Below are positions 1-14,467 of a DNA stretch of 64,000 nucleotides, piece by piece. The notes below the pieces were generated by a model, which ran no database searches, was not told the origin of the DNA, and saw nothing but the letters and a program-made list of their open reading frames with translations. How positions within the stretch are numbered: position 1 is the first letter of the stretch; every line of letters starts with the position of its first letter. The position numbers and the translations under genes were made by a program. Source of the stretch: Limanda limanda (lineage: Eukaryota; Chordata; Actinopteri; Pleuronectiformes; Pleuronectidae); the NCBI RefSeq assembly GCF_963576545.1, contig NW_026870481.1:248001-312000 (forward strand), written 5' to 3'.

Positions 1-350
1 AGGGTTAGGGATGAAAGCACATAGGAGAAAGAGATATTCTTGAATAACTTTTTTTGTGAAGGTCGGAGAGACTTGCAAGTAGGCTCTACCCCCACTAAAT
101 GGGGTAGCGCACATCGATCGGTACCATCCTTGAGCTTCTCCGACTTTCGGAAGGGTTAGGGTTAGGGTTAGGGATGAAAGCACATAGGAGAAAGAGATAT
201 TCTTGAATAACTTTTTTTGTGAAGGTCGGAGAGACTTGGAAAGTGGTTGCATCTGGACTAATTTGGGTCCTGCGGATCGATTGGTACCATCCCCGAGCTT
301 GTACGACCTTCGGAAGAGGTCGAACGACGAAATTCCCCCAAATCTGAGGA

Positions 351-513
351 GATATTCTTGAATAACTTTTTTTGTGAAGGTCGGAGAGACTTGCAAGTAG
401 GCTCTACCCCCACTAAATGGGGTAGCGCGCATCGATCAGTACCATCCTTGAGCTTCTCCGACTTTCGGAAGGGTCAGGGTTAGGGTTAGGGATGAAAGCA
501 CATAGGAGAAAGA
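351..513 (+). repeat. A monomer of the GAACG/ATCAG/TCAGGG subtype
   Basis: This A follows a B (196-350) with GTCGAACGACG and itself carries ATCGATCAGTACC and TCAGGG as first hexamer. The same three-part combination across two monomers recurs with TCAGGG near 2,866, 7,494, 9,894, 17,086, 23,465, 29,086, 35,166 and 36,440. All copies probably descend from one B-A pair. The ATCAGTACC change removes the GGTACC site present in most monomers. Confidence 0.8.
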
Positions 514-988
514 GATATTCTTGAATAACTTTTTTTGTGAAGGTCGGAGAGACTTGGAAAGTGGTTGCATCTGGACTAATTTGGGTCCTGCGGATCGATT
601 GGTACCATCCCCGAGCTTGTACGACCTTCGGAAGAGGTCGACCGACGAAATTCCCCCAAATCTGAGGAGATATTCTTGAATAACTTTTTTTGTGAAGGTC
701 GGAGAGACTTGCAAGTAGGCTCTACCCCCACTAAATGGGGTAGCGCGCATCGATCGGTACCATCCTTGAGCTTCTCCGACTTTCGGAAGGGTTAGGGTTA
801 GGGATGAAAGCACATAGGAGAAAGAGATATTCTTGAATAACTTTTTTTGTGAAGGTCGGAGAGACTTGCAAGTAGGCTCTACCCCCACTAAATGGGGTAG
901 CGCGCATCGATCGGTACCATCCTTGAGCTTCTCCGACTTTCGGAAGGGTTAGGGTTAGGGTTAGGGATGAAAGCACATAGGAGAAAGA

Positions 989-1469
989 GATATTCTTGAA
1001 TAACTTTTTTTGTGAAGGTCGGAGAGACTTGCAAGTAGGCTCTACCCCCACTAAATGGGGTAGCGCGCATCGATCGGTACCATCCTTGAGCTTCTCCGAC
1101 TTTCGGAAGGGTTAGGGTTAGGGTTAGGGATGAAAGCACATAGGAGAAAGAGATATTCTTGAATAACTTTTTTTGTGAAGGTCGGAGAGACTTGGAAAGT
1201 GGTTGCATCTGGACTAATTTGGGTCCTGCGGATCGATTGGTACCATCCCCGAGCTTGTACGACCTTCGGAAGAGGTCGACCGACGAAATTCCCCCAAATC
1301 TGAGGAGATATTCTTGAATAACTTTTTTTGTGAAGGTCGGAGAGACTTGCAAGTAGGCTCTACCCCCACTAAATGGGGTAGCGCGCATCGATCGGTACCA
1401 TCCTTGAGCTTCTCCGACTTTCGGAAGGGTTAGGGTTAGGGTTAGGGATGAAAGCACATAGGAGAAAGA
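989..1469 (+). repeat. Representative A-B-A / AAB trimer, 481-bp higher-order unit
   Basis: A 989-1,151, B 1,152-1,306 and A 1,307-1,469 make 481 bp, and the next A starts at 1,470. The same order repeats at 481-bp steps, or 475 bp when one A has two hexamers, as in A 1,951-2,107 (157 bp). This trimer is the commonest arrangement in the left third of the window. Confidence 0.9.
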
Positions 1470-4400
1470 GATATTCTTGAATAACTTTTTTTGTGAAGGT
1501 CGGAGAGACTTGCAAGTAGGCTCTACCCCCACTAAATGGGGTAGCGCGCATCGATCGGTACCATCCTTGAGCTTCTCCGACTTTCGGAAGGGTTAGGGTT
1601 AGGGTTAGGGATGAAAGCACATAGGAGAAAGAGATATTCTTGAATAACTTTTTTTGTGAAGGTCGGAGAGACTTGGAAAGTGGTTGCATCTGGACTAATT
1701 TGGGTCCTGCGGATCGATTGGTACCATCCTTGAGCTTGTACGACCTTCGGAAGAGGTCGACCGACGAAATTCCCCCAAATCTGAGGAGATATTCTTGAAT
1801 AACTTTTTTTGTGAAGGTCGGAGAGACTTGCAAGTAGGCTCTACCCCCACTAAATGGGGTAGCGCGCATCGATCGGTACCATCCTTGAGCTTCTCCGACT
1901 TTCGGAAGGGTTAGGGTTAGGGTTAGGGATGAAAGCACATAGGAGAAAGAGATATTCTTGAATAACTTTTTTTGTGAAGGTCGGAGAGACTTGCAAGTAG
2001 GCTCTACCCCCACTAAATGGGGTAGCGCGCATCGATCGGTACCATCCTTGAGCTTCTCCGACTTTCGGAAGGGTTAGGGTTAGGGATGAAAGCACATAGG
2101 AGAAAGAGATATTCTTGAATAACTTTTTTTGTGAAGGTCGGAGAGACTTGGAAAGTGGTTGCATCTGGACTAATTTGGGTCCTGCGGATCGATTGGTACC
2201 ATCCCCGAGCTTGTACGACCTTCGGAAGAGGTCGACCGACGAAATTCCCCCAAATCTGAGGAGATATTCTTGAATAACTTTTTTTGTGAAGGTCGGAGAG
2301 ACTTGCAAGTAGGCTCTACCCCCACTAAATGGGGTAGCGCGCATCGATCGGTACCATCCTTGAGCTTCTCCGACTTTCGGAAGGGTTAGGGTTAGGGTTA
2401 GGGATGAAAGCACATAGGAGAAAGAGATATTCTTGAATAACTTTTTTTGTGAAGGTCGGAGAGACTTGCAAGTAGGCTCTACCCCCACTAAATGGGGTAG
2501 CGCACATCGATCGGTACCATCCTTGAGCTTCTCCGACTTTCGGAAGGGTTAGGGTTAGGGTTAGGGATGAAAGCACATAGGAGAAAGAGATATTCTTGAA
2601 TAACTTTTTTTGTGAAGGTCGGAGAGACTTGGAAAGTGGTTGCATCTGGACTAATTTGGGTCCTGCGGATCGATTGGTACCATCCCCGAGCTTGTACGAC
2701 CTTCGGAAGAGGTCGAACGACGAAATTCCCCCAAATCTGAGGAGATATTCTTGAATAACTTTTTTTGTGAAGGTCGGAGAGACTTGCAAGTAGGCTCTAC
2801 CCCCACTAAATGGGGTAGCGCGCATCGATCAGTACCATCCTTGAGCTTCTCCGACTTTCGGAAGGGTCAGGGTTAGGGTTAGGGATGAAAGCACATAGGA
2901 GAAAGAGATATTCTTGAATAACTTTTTTTGTGAAGGTCGGAGAGACTTGGAAAGTGGTTGCATCTGGACTAATTTGGGTCCTGCGGATCGATTGGTACCA
3001 TCCCCGAGCTTGTACGACCTTCGGAAGAGGTCGACCGACGAAATTCCCCCAAATCTGAGGAGATATTCTTGAATAACTTTTTTTGTGAAGGTCGGAGAGA
3101 CTTGCAAGTAGGCTCTACCCCCACTAAATGGGGTAGCGCGCATCGATCGGTACCATCCTTGAGCTTCTCCGACTTTCGGAAGGGTTAGGGTTAGGGATGA
3201 AAGCACATAGGAGAAAGAGATATTCTTGAATAACTTTTTTTGTGAAGGTCGGAGAGACTTGCAAGTAGGCTCTACCCCCACTAAATGGGGTAGCGCGCAT
3301 CGATCGGTACCATCCTTGAGCTTCTCCGACTTTCGGAAGGGTTAGGGTTAGGGTTAGGGATGAAAGCACATAGGAGAAAGAGATATTCATGAATAACTTT
3401 TTTTGTGAAGGTCGGAGAGACTTGCAAGTAGGCTCTACCCCCACTAAATGGGGTAGCGCGCATCGATCGGTACCATCCTTGAGCTTCTCCGACTTTCGGA
3501 AGGGTTAGGGTTAGGGTTAGGGATGAAAGCACATAGGAGAAAGAGATATTCTTGAATAACTTTTTTTGTGAAGGTCGGAGAGACTTGGAAAGTGGTTGCA
3601 TCTGGACTAATTTGGGTCCTGCGGATCGATTGGTACCATCCCCGAGCTTGTACGACCTTCGGAAGAGGTCGACCGACGAAATTCCCCCAAATCTGAGGAG
3701 ATATTCTTGAATAACTTTTTTTGTGAAGGTCGGAGAGACTTGCAAGTAGGCTCTACCCCCACTAAATGGGGTAGCGCGCATCGATCGGTACCATCCTTGA
3801 GCTTCTCCGACTTTCGGAAGGGTTAGGGTTAGGGTTAGGGATGAAAGCACATAGGAGAAAGAGATATTCTTGAATAACTTTTTTTGTGAAGGTCGGAGAG
3901 ACTTGCAAGTAGGCTCTACCCCCACTAAATGGGGTAACGCGCATCGATCGGTACCATCCTTGAGCTTCTTCGACTTTCGGAAGGGTTAGGGTTAGGGTTA
4001 GGGATGAAAGCACATAGGAGAAAGAGATATTCTTGAATAACTTTTTTTGTGAAGGTCGGAGAGACTTGGAAAGTGGTTGCATCTGGACTAATTTGGGTCC
4101 TGCGGATCGATTGGTACCATCCCCGAGCTTGTACGACCTTCGGAAGAGGTCGACCGACGAAATTCCCCCAAATCTGAGGAGATATTCTTGAATAACTTTT
4201 TTTGTGAAGGTCGGAGAGACTTGCAAGTAGGCTCTACCCCCACTAAATGGGGTAGCGCGCATCGATCGGTACCATCCTTGAGCTTCTCCGACTTTCGGAA
4301 GGGTTAGGGTTAGGGTTAGGGATGAAAGCACATAGGAGAAAGAGATATTCTTGAATAACTTTTTTTGTGAAGGTCGGAGAGACTTGCAAGTAGGCTCTAC

Positions 4401-6422
4401 CCCCACTAAATGGGGTAGCGCGCATCGATCAGTACAATCCTTGAGCTTCTCCGACTTTCGGAAGGGTTAGGGTTAGGGTTAGGGATGAAAGCACATAGGA
4501 GAAAGAGATATTCTTGAATAACTTTTTTTGTGAAGGTCGGAGAGACTTGGAAAGTGGTTGCATCTGGACTAATTTGGGTCCTGCGGATCGATTGGTACCA
4601 TCCACGAGCTTGTACGACCTTCGGAAGAGGTCGACCGACGAAATTCCCCCAAATCTGAGGAGATATTCTTGAATAACTTTTTTTGTGAAGGTCGGAGAGA
4701 CTTGCAAGTAGGCTCTACCCCCACTAAATGGGGTTGCGCGCATCGATCGGTACCATCCTTGAGCTTCTCCGACTTTCGGAAGGGTTAGGGTTAGGGTTAG
4801 GGATGAAAGCACATAGGAGAAAGAGATATTCTTGAATAACTTTTTTTGTGAAGGTCGGAGAGACTTGGAAAGTGGTTGCATCTGGACTAATTTGGGTCCT
4901 GCGGATCGATTGGTACCATCCCCGAGCTTGTACGACCTTCGAAAGAGGTCGACCGACGAAATTCCCCCAAATCTGAGGAGATATTCTTGAATAACTTTTT
5001 TTGTGAAGGTCGGAGAGACTTGCAAGTAGGCTCTACCCCCACTAAATGGGGTTGCGCGCATCGATCAGTACCATCCTTGAGCTTCTCCGACTTTCGGAAG
5101 GGTTAGGTTTAGGGTTAGGGATGAAAGCACATAGGAGAAAGAGATATTCTTGAATAACTTTTTTTGTGAAGGTCGGAGAGACTTGGAAAGTGGTTGCATC
5201 TGGACTAATTTGGGTCCTGCGGATCGATTGGTACCATCCTTGAGCTTGTACGACCTTCGGAAGAGGTCGACCGACGAAATTCCCCCAAATCTGAGGAGAT
5301 ATTCTTGAATAACTTTTTTTGTGAAGGTCGGAGAGACTTGCAAGTAGGCTCTACCCCCACTAAATGGGGTAGCGCGCATCGATCGGTACCATCCTTGAGC
5401 TTCTCCGACTTTCGGAAGGGTTAGGGTTAGGGTTAGGGATGAAAGCACATAGGAGAAAGAGATATTCTTGAATAACTTTTTTTGTGAAGGTCGGAGAGAC
5501 TTGCAAGTAGGCTCTACCCCCACTAAATGGGGTAGCGCGCATCGATCAGTACAATCCTTGAGCTTCTCCGACTTTCGGAAGGGTTAGGGTTAGGGTTAGG
5601 GATGAAAGCACATAGGAGAAAGAGATATTCTTGAATAACTTTTTTTGTGAAGGTCGGAGAGACTTGGAAAGTGGTTGCATCTGGACTAATTTGGGTCCTG
5701 CGGATCGATTGGTACCATCCACGAGCTTGTACGACCTTCGGAAGAGGTCGACCGACGAAATTCCCCCAAATCTGAGGAGATATTCTTGAATAACTTTTTT
5801 TGTGAAGGTCGGAGAGACTTGCAAGTAGGCTCTACCCCCACTAAATGGGGTTGCGCGCATCGATCGGTACCATCCTTGAGCTTCTCCGACTTTCGGAAGG
5901 GTTAGGGTTAGGGTTAGGGATGAAAGCACATAGGAGAAAGAGATATTCTTGAATAACTTTTTTTGTGAAGGTCGGAGAGACTTGCAAGTAGGCTCTACCC
6001 CCACTAAATGGGGTAGCGCGCATCGATCGGTACCATCCTTGAGCTTCTCCGACTTTCGGAAGGGTTAGGGTTAGGGTTAGGGATGAAAGCACATAGGAGA
6101 AAGAGATATTCTTGAATAACTTTTTTTGTGAAGGTCGGAGAGACTTGGAAAGTGGTTGCATCTGGACTAATTTGGGTCCTGCGGATCGATTGGTACCATC
6201 CCCGAGCTTGTACGACCTTCGGAAGAGGTCGACCGACGAAATTCCCCCAAATCTGAGGAGATATTCTTGAATAACTTTTTTTGTGAAGGTCGGAGAGACT
6301 TGCAAGTAGGCTCTACCCCCACTAAATGGGGTTGCGCGCATCGATCAGTACCATCCTTGAGCTTCTCCGACTTTCGGAAGGGTTAGGTTTAGGGTTAGGG
6401 ATGAAAGCACATAGGAGAAAGA

Positions 6423-7533
6423 GATATTCTTGAATAACTTTTTTTGTGAAGGTCGGAGAGACTTGGAAAGTGGTTGCATCTGGACTAATTTGGGTCCTGC
6501 GGATCGATTGGTACCATCCTTGAGCTTGTACGACCTTCGGAAGAGGTCGACCGACGAAATTCCCCCAAATCTGAGGAGATATTCTTGAATAACTTTTTTT
6601 GTGAAGGTCGGAGAGACTTGCAAGTAGGCTCTACCCCCACTAAATGGGGTAGCGCGCATCGATCGGTACCATCCTTGAGCTTCTCCGACTTTCGGAAGGG
6701 TTAGGGTTAGGGTTAGGGATGAAAGCACATAGGAGAAAGAGATATTCTTGAATAACTTTTTTTGTGAAGGTCGGAGAGACTTGCAAGTAGGCTCTACCCC
6801 CACTAAATGGGGTAGCGCGCATCGATCGGTACCATCCTTGAGCTTCTCCGACTTTCGGAAGGGTTAGGGTTAGGGATGAAAGCACATAGGAGAAAGAGAT
6901 ATTCTTGAATAACTTTTTTTGTGAAGGTCGGAGAGACTTGGAAAGTGGTTGCATCTGGACTAATTTGGGTCCTGCGGATCGATTGGTACCATCCCCGAGC
7001 TTGTACGACCTTCGGAAGAGGTCGACCGACGAAATTCCCCCAAATCTGAGGAGATATTCTTGAATAACTTTTTTTGTGAAGGTCGGAGAGACTTGCAAGT
7101 AGGCTCTACCCCCACTAAATGGGGTTGCGCGCATCGATCGGTACCATCCTTGAGCTTCTCCGACTTTCGGAAGGGTTAGGGTTAGGGTTAGGGATGAAAG
7201 CACATAGGAGAAAGAGATATTCTTGAATAACTTTTTTTGTGAAGGTCGGAGAGACTTGGAAAGTGGTTGCATCTGGACTAATTTGGATCCTGCGGATCGA
7301 TTGGTACCATCCCCGAGCTTGTACGACCTTCGGAAGAGGTCGAACGACGAAATTCCCCCAAATCTGAGGAGATATTCTTGAATAACTTTTTTTGTGAAGG
7401 TCGGAGAGACTTGCAAGTAGGCTCTACCCCCACTAAATGGGGTAGCGCGCATCGATCAGTACCATCCTTGAGCTTCTCCGACTTTCGGAAGGGTCAGGGT
7501 TAGGGTTAGGGATGAAAGCACATAGGAGAAAGA
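6423..7533 (+). repeat. 1,111-bp seven-monomer unit, left copy
   Basis: The monomer order is B A A(157) B A B A (155+163+157+155+163+155+163 = 1,111). The next B at 7,534 starts a partial repeat of the same order. The same seven-monomer order recurs at 32,984-34,094 and 34,095-35,205, so this left copy is related to those despite lying about 26 kb away. Confidence 0.75.
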
Positions 7534-10500
7534 GATATTCTTGAATAACTTTTTTTGTGAAGGTCGGAGAGACTTGGAAAGTGGTTGCATCTGGACTAAT
7601 TTGGGTCCTGCGGATCGATTGGTACCATCCTTGAGCTTGTACGACCTTCGGAAGAGGTCGACCGACGAAATTCCCCCAAATCTGAGGAGATATTCTTGAA
7701 TAACTTTTTTTGTGAAGGTCGGAGAGACTTGCAAGTAGGCTCTACCCCCACTAAATGGGGTAGCGCGCATCGATCGGTACCATCCTTGAGCTTCTCCGAC
7801 TTTCGGAAGGGTTAGGGTTAGGGTTAGGGATGAAAGCACATAGGAGAAAGAGATATTCTTGAATAACTTTTTTTGTGAAGGTCGGAGAGACTTGCAAGTA
7901 GGCTCTACCCCCACTAAATGGGGTAGCGCGCATCGATCGGTACCATCCTTGAGCTTCTCCGACTTTCGGAAGGGTTAGGGTTAGGGATGAAAGCACATAG
8001 GAGAAAGAGATATTCTTGAATAACTTTTTTTGTGAAGGTCGGAGAGACTTGGAAAGTGGTTGCATCTGGACTAATTTGGGTCCTGCGGATCGATTGGTAC
8101 CATCCCCGAGCTTGTACGACCTTCGGAAGAGGTCGACCGACGAAATTCCCCCAAATCTGAGGAGATATTCTTGAATAACTTTTTTTGTGAAGGTCGGAGA
8201 GACTTGCAAGTAGGCTCTACCCCCACTAAATGGGGTAGCGCGCATCGATCGGTACCATCCTTGAGCTTCTCCGACTTTCGGAAGGGTTAGGGTTAGGGTT
8301 AGGGATGAAAGCACATAGGAGAAAGAGATATTCTTGAATAACTTTTTTTGTGAAGGTCGGAGAGACTTGCAAGTAGGCTCTACCCCCACTAAATGGGGTA
8401 GCGCGCATCGATCGGTACCATCCTTGAGCTTCTCCGACTTTCGGAAGGGTTAGGGTTAGGGTTAGGGATGAAAGCACATAGGAGAAAGAGATATTCTTGA
8501 ATAACTTTTTTTGTGAAGGTCGGAGAGACTTGGAAAGTGGTTGCATCTGGACTAATTTGGGTCCTGCGGATCGATTGGTACCATCCCCGAGCTTGTACGA
8601 CCTTCGGAAGAGGTCGACCGACGAAATTCCCCCAAATCTGAGGAGATATTCTTGAATAACTTTTTTTGTGAAGGTCGGAGAGACTTGCAAGTAGGCTCTA
8701 CCCCCACTAAATGGGGTAGCGCGCATCGATCGGTACCATCCTTGAGCTTCTCCGACTTTCGGAAGGGTTAGGGTTAGGGTTAGGGATGAAAGCACATAGG
8801 AGAAAGAGATATTCTTGAATAACTTTTTTTGTGAAGGTCGGAGAGACTTGCAAGTAGGCTCTACCCCCACTAAATGGGGTAGCGCGCATCGATCGGTACC
8901 ATCCTTGAGCTTCTCCGACTTTCGGAAGGGTTAGGGTTAGGGTTAGGGATGAAAGCACATAGGAGAAAGAGATATTCTTGAATAACTTTTTTTGTGAAGG
9001 TCGGAGAGACTTGGAAAGTGGTTGCATCTGGACTAATTTGGGTCCTGCGGATCGATTGGTACCATCCCCGAGCTTGTACGACCTTCGGAAGAGGTCGACC
9101 GACGAAATTCCCCCAAATCTGAGGAGATATTCTTGAATAACTTTTTTTGTGAAGGTCGGAGAGACTTGCAAGTAGGCTCTACCCCCACTAAATGGGGTTG
9201 CGCGCATCGATCAGTACCATCCTTGAGCTTCTCCGACTTTCGGAAGGGTTAGGTTTAGGGTTAGGGATGAAAGCACATAGGAGAAAGAGATATTCTTGAA
9301 TAACTTTTTTTGTGAAGGTCGGAGAGACTTGGAAAGTGGTTGCATCTGGACTAATTTGGGTCCTGCGGATCGATTGGTACCATCCCCGAGCTTGTACGAC
9401 CTTCGGAAGAGGTCGACCGACGAAATTCCCCCAAATCTGAGGAGATATTCTTGAATAACTTTTTTTGTGAAGGTCGGAGAGACTTGCAAGTAGGCTCTAC
9501 CCCCACTAAATGGGGTTGCGCGCATCGATCGGTACCATCCTTGAGCTTCTCCGACTTTCGGAAGGGTTAGGGTTAGGGTTAGGGATGAAAGCACATAGGA
9601 GAAAGAGATATTCTTGAATAACTTTTTTTGTGAAGGTCGGAGAGACTTGGAAAGTGGTTGCATCTGGACTAATTTGGATCCTGCGGATCGATTGGTACCA
9701 TCCCCGAGCTTGTACGACCTTCGGAAGAGGTCGAACGACGAAATTCCCCCAAATCTGAGGAGATATTCTTGAATAACTTTTTTTGTGAAGGTCGGAGAGA
9801 CTTGCAAGTAGGCTCTACCCCCACTAAATGGGGTAGCGCGCATCGATCAGTACCATCCTTGAGCTTCTCCGACTTTCGGAAGGGTCAGGGTTAGGGTTAG
9901 GGATGAAAGCACATAGGAGAAAGAGATATTCTTGAATAACTTTTTTTGTGAAGGTCGGAGAGACTTGGAAAGTGGTTGCATCTGGACTAATTTGGGTCCT
10001 GCGGATCGATTGGTACCATCCTTGAGCTTGTACGACCTTCGGAAGAGGTCGACCGACGAAATTCCCCCAAATCTGAGGAGATATTCTTGAATAACTTTTT
10101 TTGTGAAGGTCGGAGAGACTTGCAAGTAGGCTCTACCCCCACTAAATGGGGTAGCGCGCATCGATCGGTACCATCCTTGAGCTTCTCCGACTTTCGGAAG
10201 GGTTAGGGTTAGGGTTAGGGATGAAAGCACATAGGAGAAAGAGATATTCTTGAATAACTTTTTTTGTGAAGGTCGGAGAGACTTGCAAGTAGGCTCTACC
10301 CCCACTAAATGGGGTAGCGCGCATCGATCGGTACCATCCTTGAGCTTCTCCGACTTTCGGAAGGGTTAGGGTTAGGGATGAAAGCACATAGGAGAAAGAG
10401 ATATTCTTGAATAACTTTTTTTGTGAAGGTCGGAGAGACTTGGAAAGTGGTTGCATCTGGACTAATTTGGGTCCTGCGGATCGATTGGTACCATCCCCGA

Positions 10501-11254
10501 GCTTGTACGACCTTCGGAAGAGGTCGACCGACGAAATTCCCCCAAATCTGAGGAGATATTCTTGAATAACTTTTTTTGTGAAGGTCGGAGAGACTTGCAA
10601 GTAGGCTCTACCCCCACTAAATGGGGTAGCGCGCATCGATTCGTACCATCCTTGAGCTTCTCCGACTTTCGGAAGGGTTAGGGTTAGGGATGAAAGCACA
10701 TAGGAGAAAGAGATATTCTTGAATAACTTTTTTTGTGAAGGTCGGAGAGACTTGCAAGTAGGCTCTACCCCCACTAAATGGGGTAGCGCGCATCGATCGG
10801 TACCATCCTTGAGCTTCTCCGACTTTCGGAAGGGTTAGGGTTAGGGTTAGGGATGAAAGCACATAGGAGAAAGAGATATTCTTGAATAACTTTTTTTGTG
10901 AAGGTCGGAGAGACTTGCAAGTAGGCTCTACCCCCACTAAATGGGGTAGCGCGCATCGATCGGTACCATCCTTGAGCTTCTCCGACTTTCGGAAGGGTTA
11001 GGGTTAGGGTTAGGGATGAAAGCACATAGGAGAAAGAGATATTCTTGAATAACTTTTTTTGTGAAGGTCGGAGAGACTTGGAAAGTGGTTGCATCTGGAC
11101 TAATTTGGGTCCTGCGGATCGATTGGTACCATCCCCGAGCTTGTACGACCTTCGGAAGAGGTCGACCGACGAAATTCCCCCAAATCTGAGGAGATATTCT
11201 TGAATAACTTTTTTTGTGAAGGTCGGAGAGACTTGCAAGTAGGCTCTACCCCCA

Positions 11255-14200
11255 CTAAATGGGGTAGCGCGCATCGATCGGTACCATCCTTGAGCTTCTC
11301 CGACTTTCGGAAGGGTTAGGGTTAGGGTTAGGGATGAAAGCACATAGGAGAAAGAGATATTCTTGAATAACTTTTTTTGTGAAGGTCGGAGAGACTTGCA
11401 AGTAGGCTCTACCCCCACTAAATGGGGTAGCGCGCATCGATCGGTACCATCCTTGAGCTTCTCCGACTTTCGGAAGGGTTAGGGTTAGGGTTAGGGATGA
11501 AAGCACATAGGAGAAAGAGATATTCTTGAATAACTTTTTTTGTGAAGGTCGGAGAGACTTGCAAGTAGGCTCTACCCCCACTAAATGGGGTAGCGCGCAT
11601 CGATTGGTACCATCCTTGAGCTTCTCCGACTTTCGGAAGGGTTAGGTTTAGGGTTAGGGATGAAAGCACATAGGAGAAAGAGATATTCTTGAATAACTTT
11701 TTTTGTGAAGGTCGGAGAGACTTGGAAAGTGGTTGCATCTGGACTAATTTGGGTCCTGCAGATCGATTGGTACCATCCCCGAGCTTGTACGACCTTCGGA
11801 AGAGGTCGACCGACGAAATTCCCCCAAATCTGAGGAGATATTCTTGAATAACTTTTTTTGTGAAGGTCGGAGAGACTTGCAAGTAGGCTCTACCCCCACT
11901 AAATGGGGTAGCGCGCATCGATCGGTACCATCCTTGAGCTTCTCCGACTTTCGGAAGGGTTAGGGTTAGGGTTAGGGATGAAAGCACATAGGAGAAAGAG
12001 ATATTCTTGAATAACTTTTTTTGTGAAGGTCGGAGAGACTTGCAAGTAGGCTCTACCCCCACTAAATGGGGTAACGCGCATCGATCGGTACCATCCTTGA
12101 GCTTCTCCGACTTTCGGAAGGGTTAGGGTTAGGGTTAGGGATGAAAGCACATAGGAGAAAGAGATATTCTTGAATAACTTTTTTTGTGAAGGTCGGAGAG
12201 ACTTGGAAAGTGGTTGCATCTGGACTAATTTGGGTCCTGCGGATCGATTGGTACCATCCCCGAGCTTGTACGACCTTCGGAAGAGGTCGACCGACGAAAT
12301 TCCCCCAAATCTGAGGAGATATTCTTGAATAACTTTTTTTGTGAAGGTCGGAGAGACTTGCAAGTAGGCTCTACCCCCACTAAATGGGGTAGCGCGCATC
12401 GATCAGTACCATCCTTGAGCTTCTCCGACTTTCGGAAGGGTTAGGGTTAGGGTTAGGGATGAAAGCACATAGGAGAAAGAGATATTCTTGAATAACTTTT
12501 TTTGTGAAGGTCGGAGAGACTTGCAAGTAGGCTCTACCCCCACTAAATGGGGTAGCGCGCATCGATCGGTACCATCCTTGAGCTTCTCCGACTTTCGGAA
12601 GGGTTAGGGTTAGGGTTAGGGATGAAAGCACATAGGAGAAAGAGATATTCTTGAATAACTTTTTTTGTGAAGGTCGGAGAGACTTGGAAAGTGGTTGCAT
12701 CTGGACTAATTTGGGTCCTGCGGATCGATTGGTACCATCCCCGAGCTTGTACGACCTTCGGAAGAGGTCGACCGACGAAATTCCCCCAAATCTGAGGAGA
12801 TATTCTTGAATAACTTTTTTTGTGAAGGTCGGAGAGACTTGCAAGTAGGCTCTACCCCCACTAAATGGGGTAGCGCGCATCGATCGGTACCATCCTTGAG
12901 CTTCTCCGACTTTCGGAAGGGTTAGGGTTAGGGTTAGGGATGAAAGCACATAGGAGAAAGAGATATTCTTGAATAACTTTTTTTGTGAAGGTCGGAGAGA
13001 CTTGCAAGTAGGCTCTACCCCCACTAAATGGGGTAGCGCGCATCGATCGGTACCATCCTTGAGCTTCTCCGACTTTCGGAAGGGTTAGGGTTAGGGTTAG
13101 GGATGAAAGCACATAGGAGAAAGAGATATTCTTGAATAACTTTTTTTGTGAAGGTCGGAGAGACTTGCAAGTAGGCTCTACCCCCACTAAATGGGGTAGC
13201 GCGCATCGATTGGTACCATCCTTGAGCTTCTCCGACTTTCGGAAGGGTTAGGTTTAGGGTTAGGGATGAAAGCACATAGGAGAAAGAGATATTCTTGAAT
13301 AACTTTTTTTGTGAAGGTCGGAGAGACTTGGAAAGTGGTTGCATCTGGACTAATTTGGGTCCTGCGGATCGATTGGTACCATCCCCGAGCTTGTACGACC
13401 TTCGGAAGAGGTCGACCGACGAAATTCCCCCAAATCTGAGGAGATATTCTTGAATAACTTTTTTTGTGAAGGTCGGAGAGACTTGCAAGTAGGCTCTACC
13501 CCCACTAAATGGGGTAGCGCGCATCGATCGGTACCATCTTTGAGCTTCTCCGACTTTCGGAAGGGTTAGGGTTAGGGTTAGGGATGAAAGCACATAGGAG
13601 AAAGAGATATTCTTGAATAACTTTTTTTGTGAAGGTCGGAGAGACTTGCAAGTAGGCTCTACCCCCACTAAATGGGGTAACGCGCATCGATCGGTACCAT
13701 CCTTGAGCTTCTCCGACTTTCGGAAGGGTTAGGGTTAGGGTTAGGGATGAAAGCACATAGGAGAAAGAGATATTCTTGAATAACTTTTTTTGTGAAGGTC
13801 GGAGAGACTTGGAAAGTGGTTGCATCTGGACTAATTTGGGTCCTGCGGATCGATTGGTACCATCCCCGAGCTTGTACGACCTTCGGAAGAGGTCGACCGA
13901 CGAAATTCCCCCAAATCTGAGGAGATATTCTTGAATAACTTTTTTTGTGAAGGTCGGAGAGACTTGCAAGTAGGCTCTACCCCCACTAAATGGGGTAGCG
14001 CGCATCGATCGGTACCATCCTTGAGCTTCTCCGACTTTCGGAAGGGTTAGGGTTAGGGTTAGGGATGAAAGCACATAGGAGAAAGAGATATTCTTGAATA
14101 ACTTTTTTTGTGAAGGTCGGAGAGACTTGCAAGTAGGCTCTACCCCCACTAAATGGGGTAGCGCGCATCGATCAGTACAATCCTTGAGCTTCTCCGACTT

Positions 14201-14467
14201 TCGGAAGGGTTAGGGTTAGGGTTAGGGATGAAAGCACATAGGAGAAAGAGATATTCTTGAATAACTTTTTTTGTGAAGGTCGGAGAGACTTGGAAAGTGG
14301 TTGCATCTGGACTAATTTGGGTCCTGCGGATCGATTGGTACCATCCACGAGCTTGTACGACCTTCGGAAGAGGTCGACCGACGAAATTCCCCCAAATCTG
14401 AGGAGATATTCTTGAATAACTTTTTTTGTGAAGGTCGGAGAGACTTGCAAGTAGGCTCTACCCCCAC
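11255..14467 (+). repeat. 1,606-bp offset duplication pair
   Basis: Sequence from about 11,255 to 12,860 recurs at about 12,861 to 14,466. Shared markers are GCGCGCATCGATTGG followed by TTAGGTTTAGGG (near 11,590-11,660 and 13,200-13,265) and GGGGTAACGCGC (near 12,072 and 13,678). One private base, CTGCAG at about 11,757-11,762, is CTGCGG in the other copy. Edges are approximate because they were placed by monomer order and marker variants, not by alignment software. Confidence 0.65.

Noticed and set aside
9246..9266. True plant- or alga-type TTTAGGG telomere repeats
   Set aside because: The TTAGGTTTAGGG tails keep the same total length as normal tails, so they are a G-to-T change in TTAGGG tracts, not inserted heptamers.
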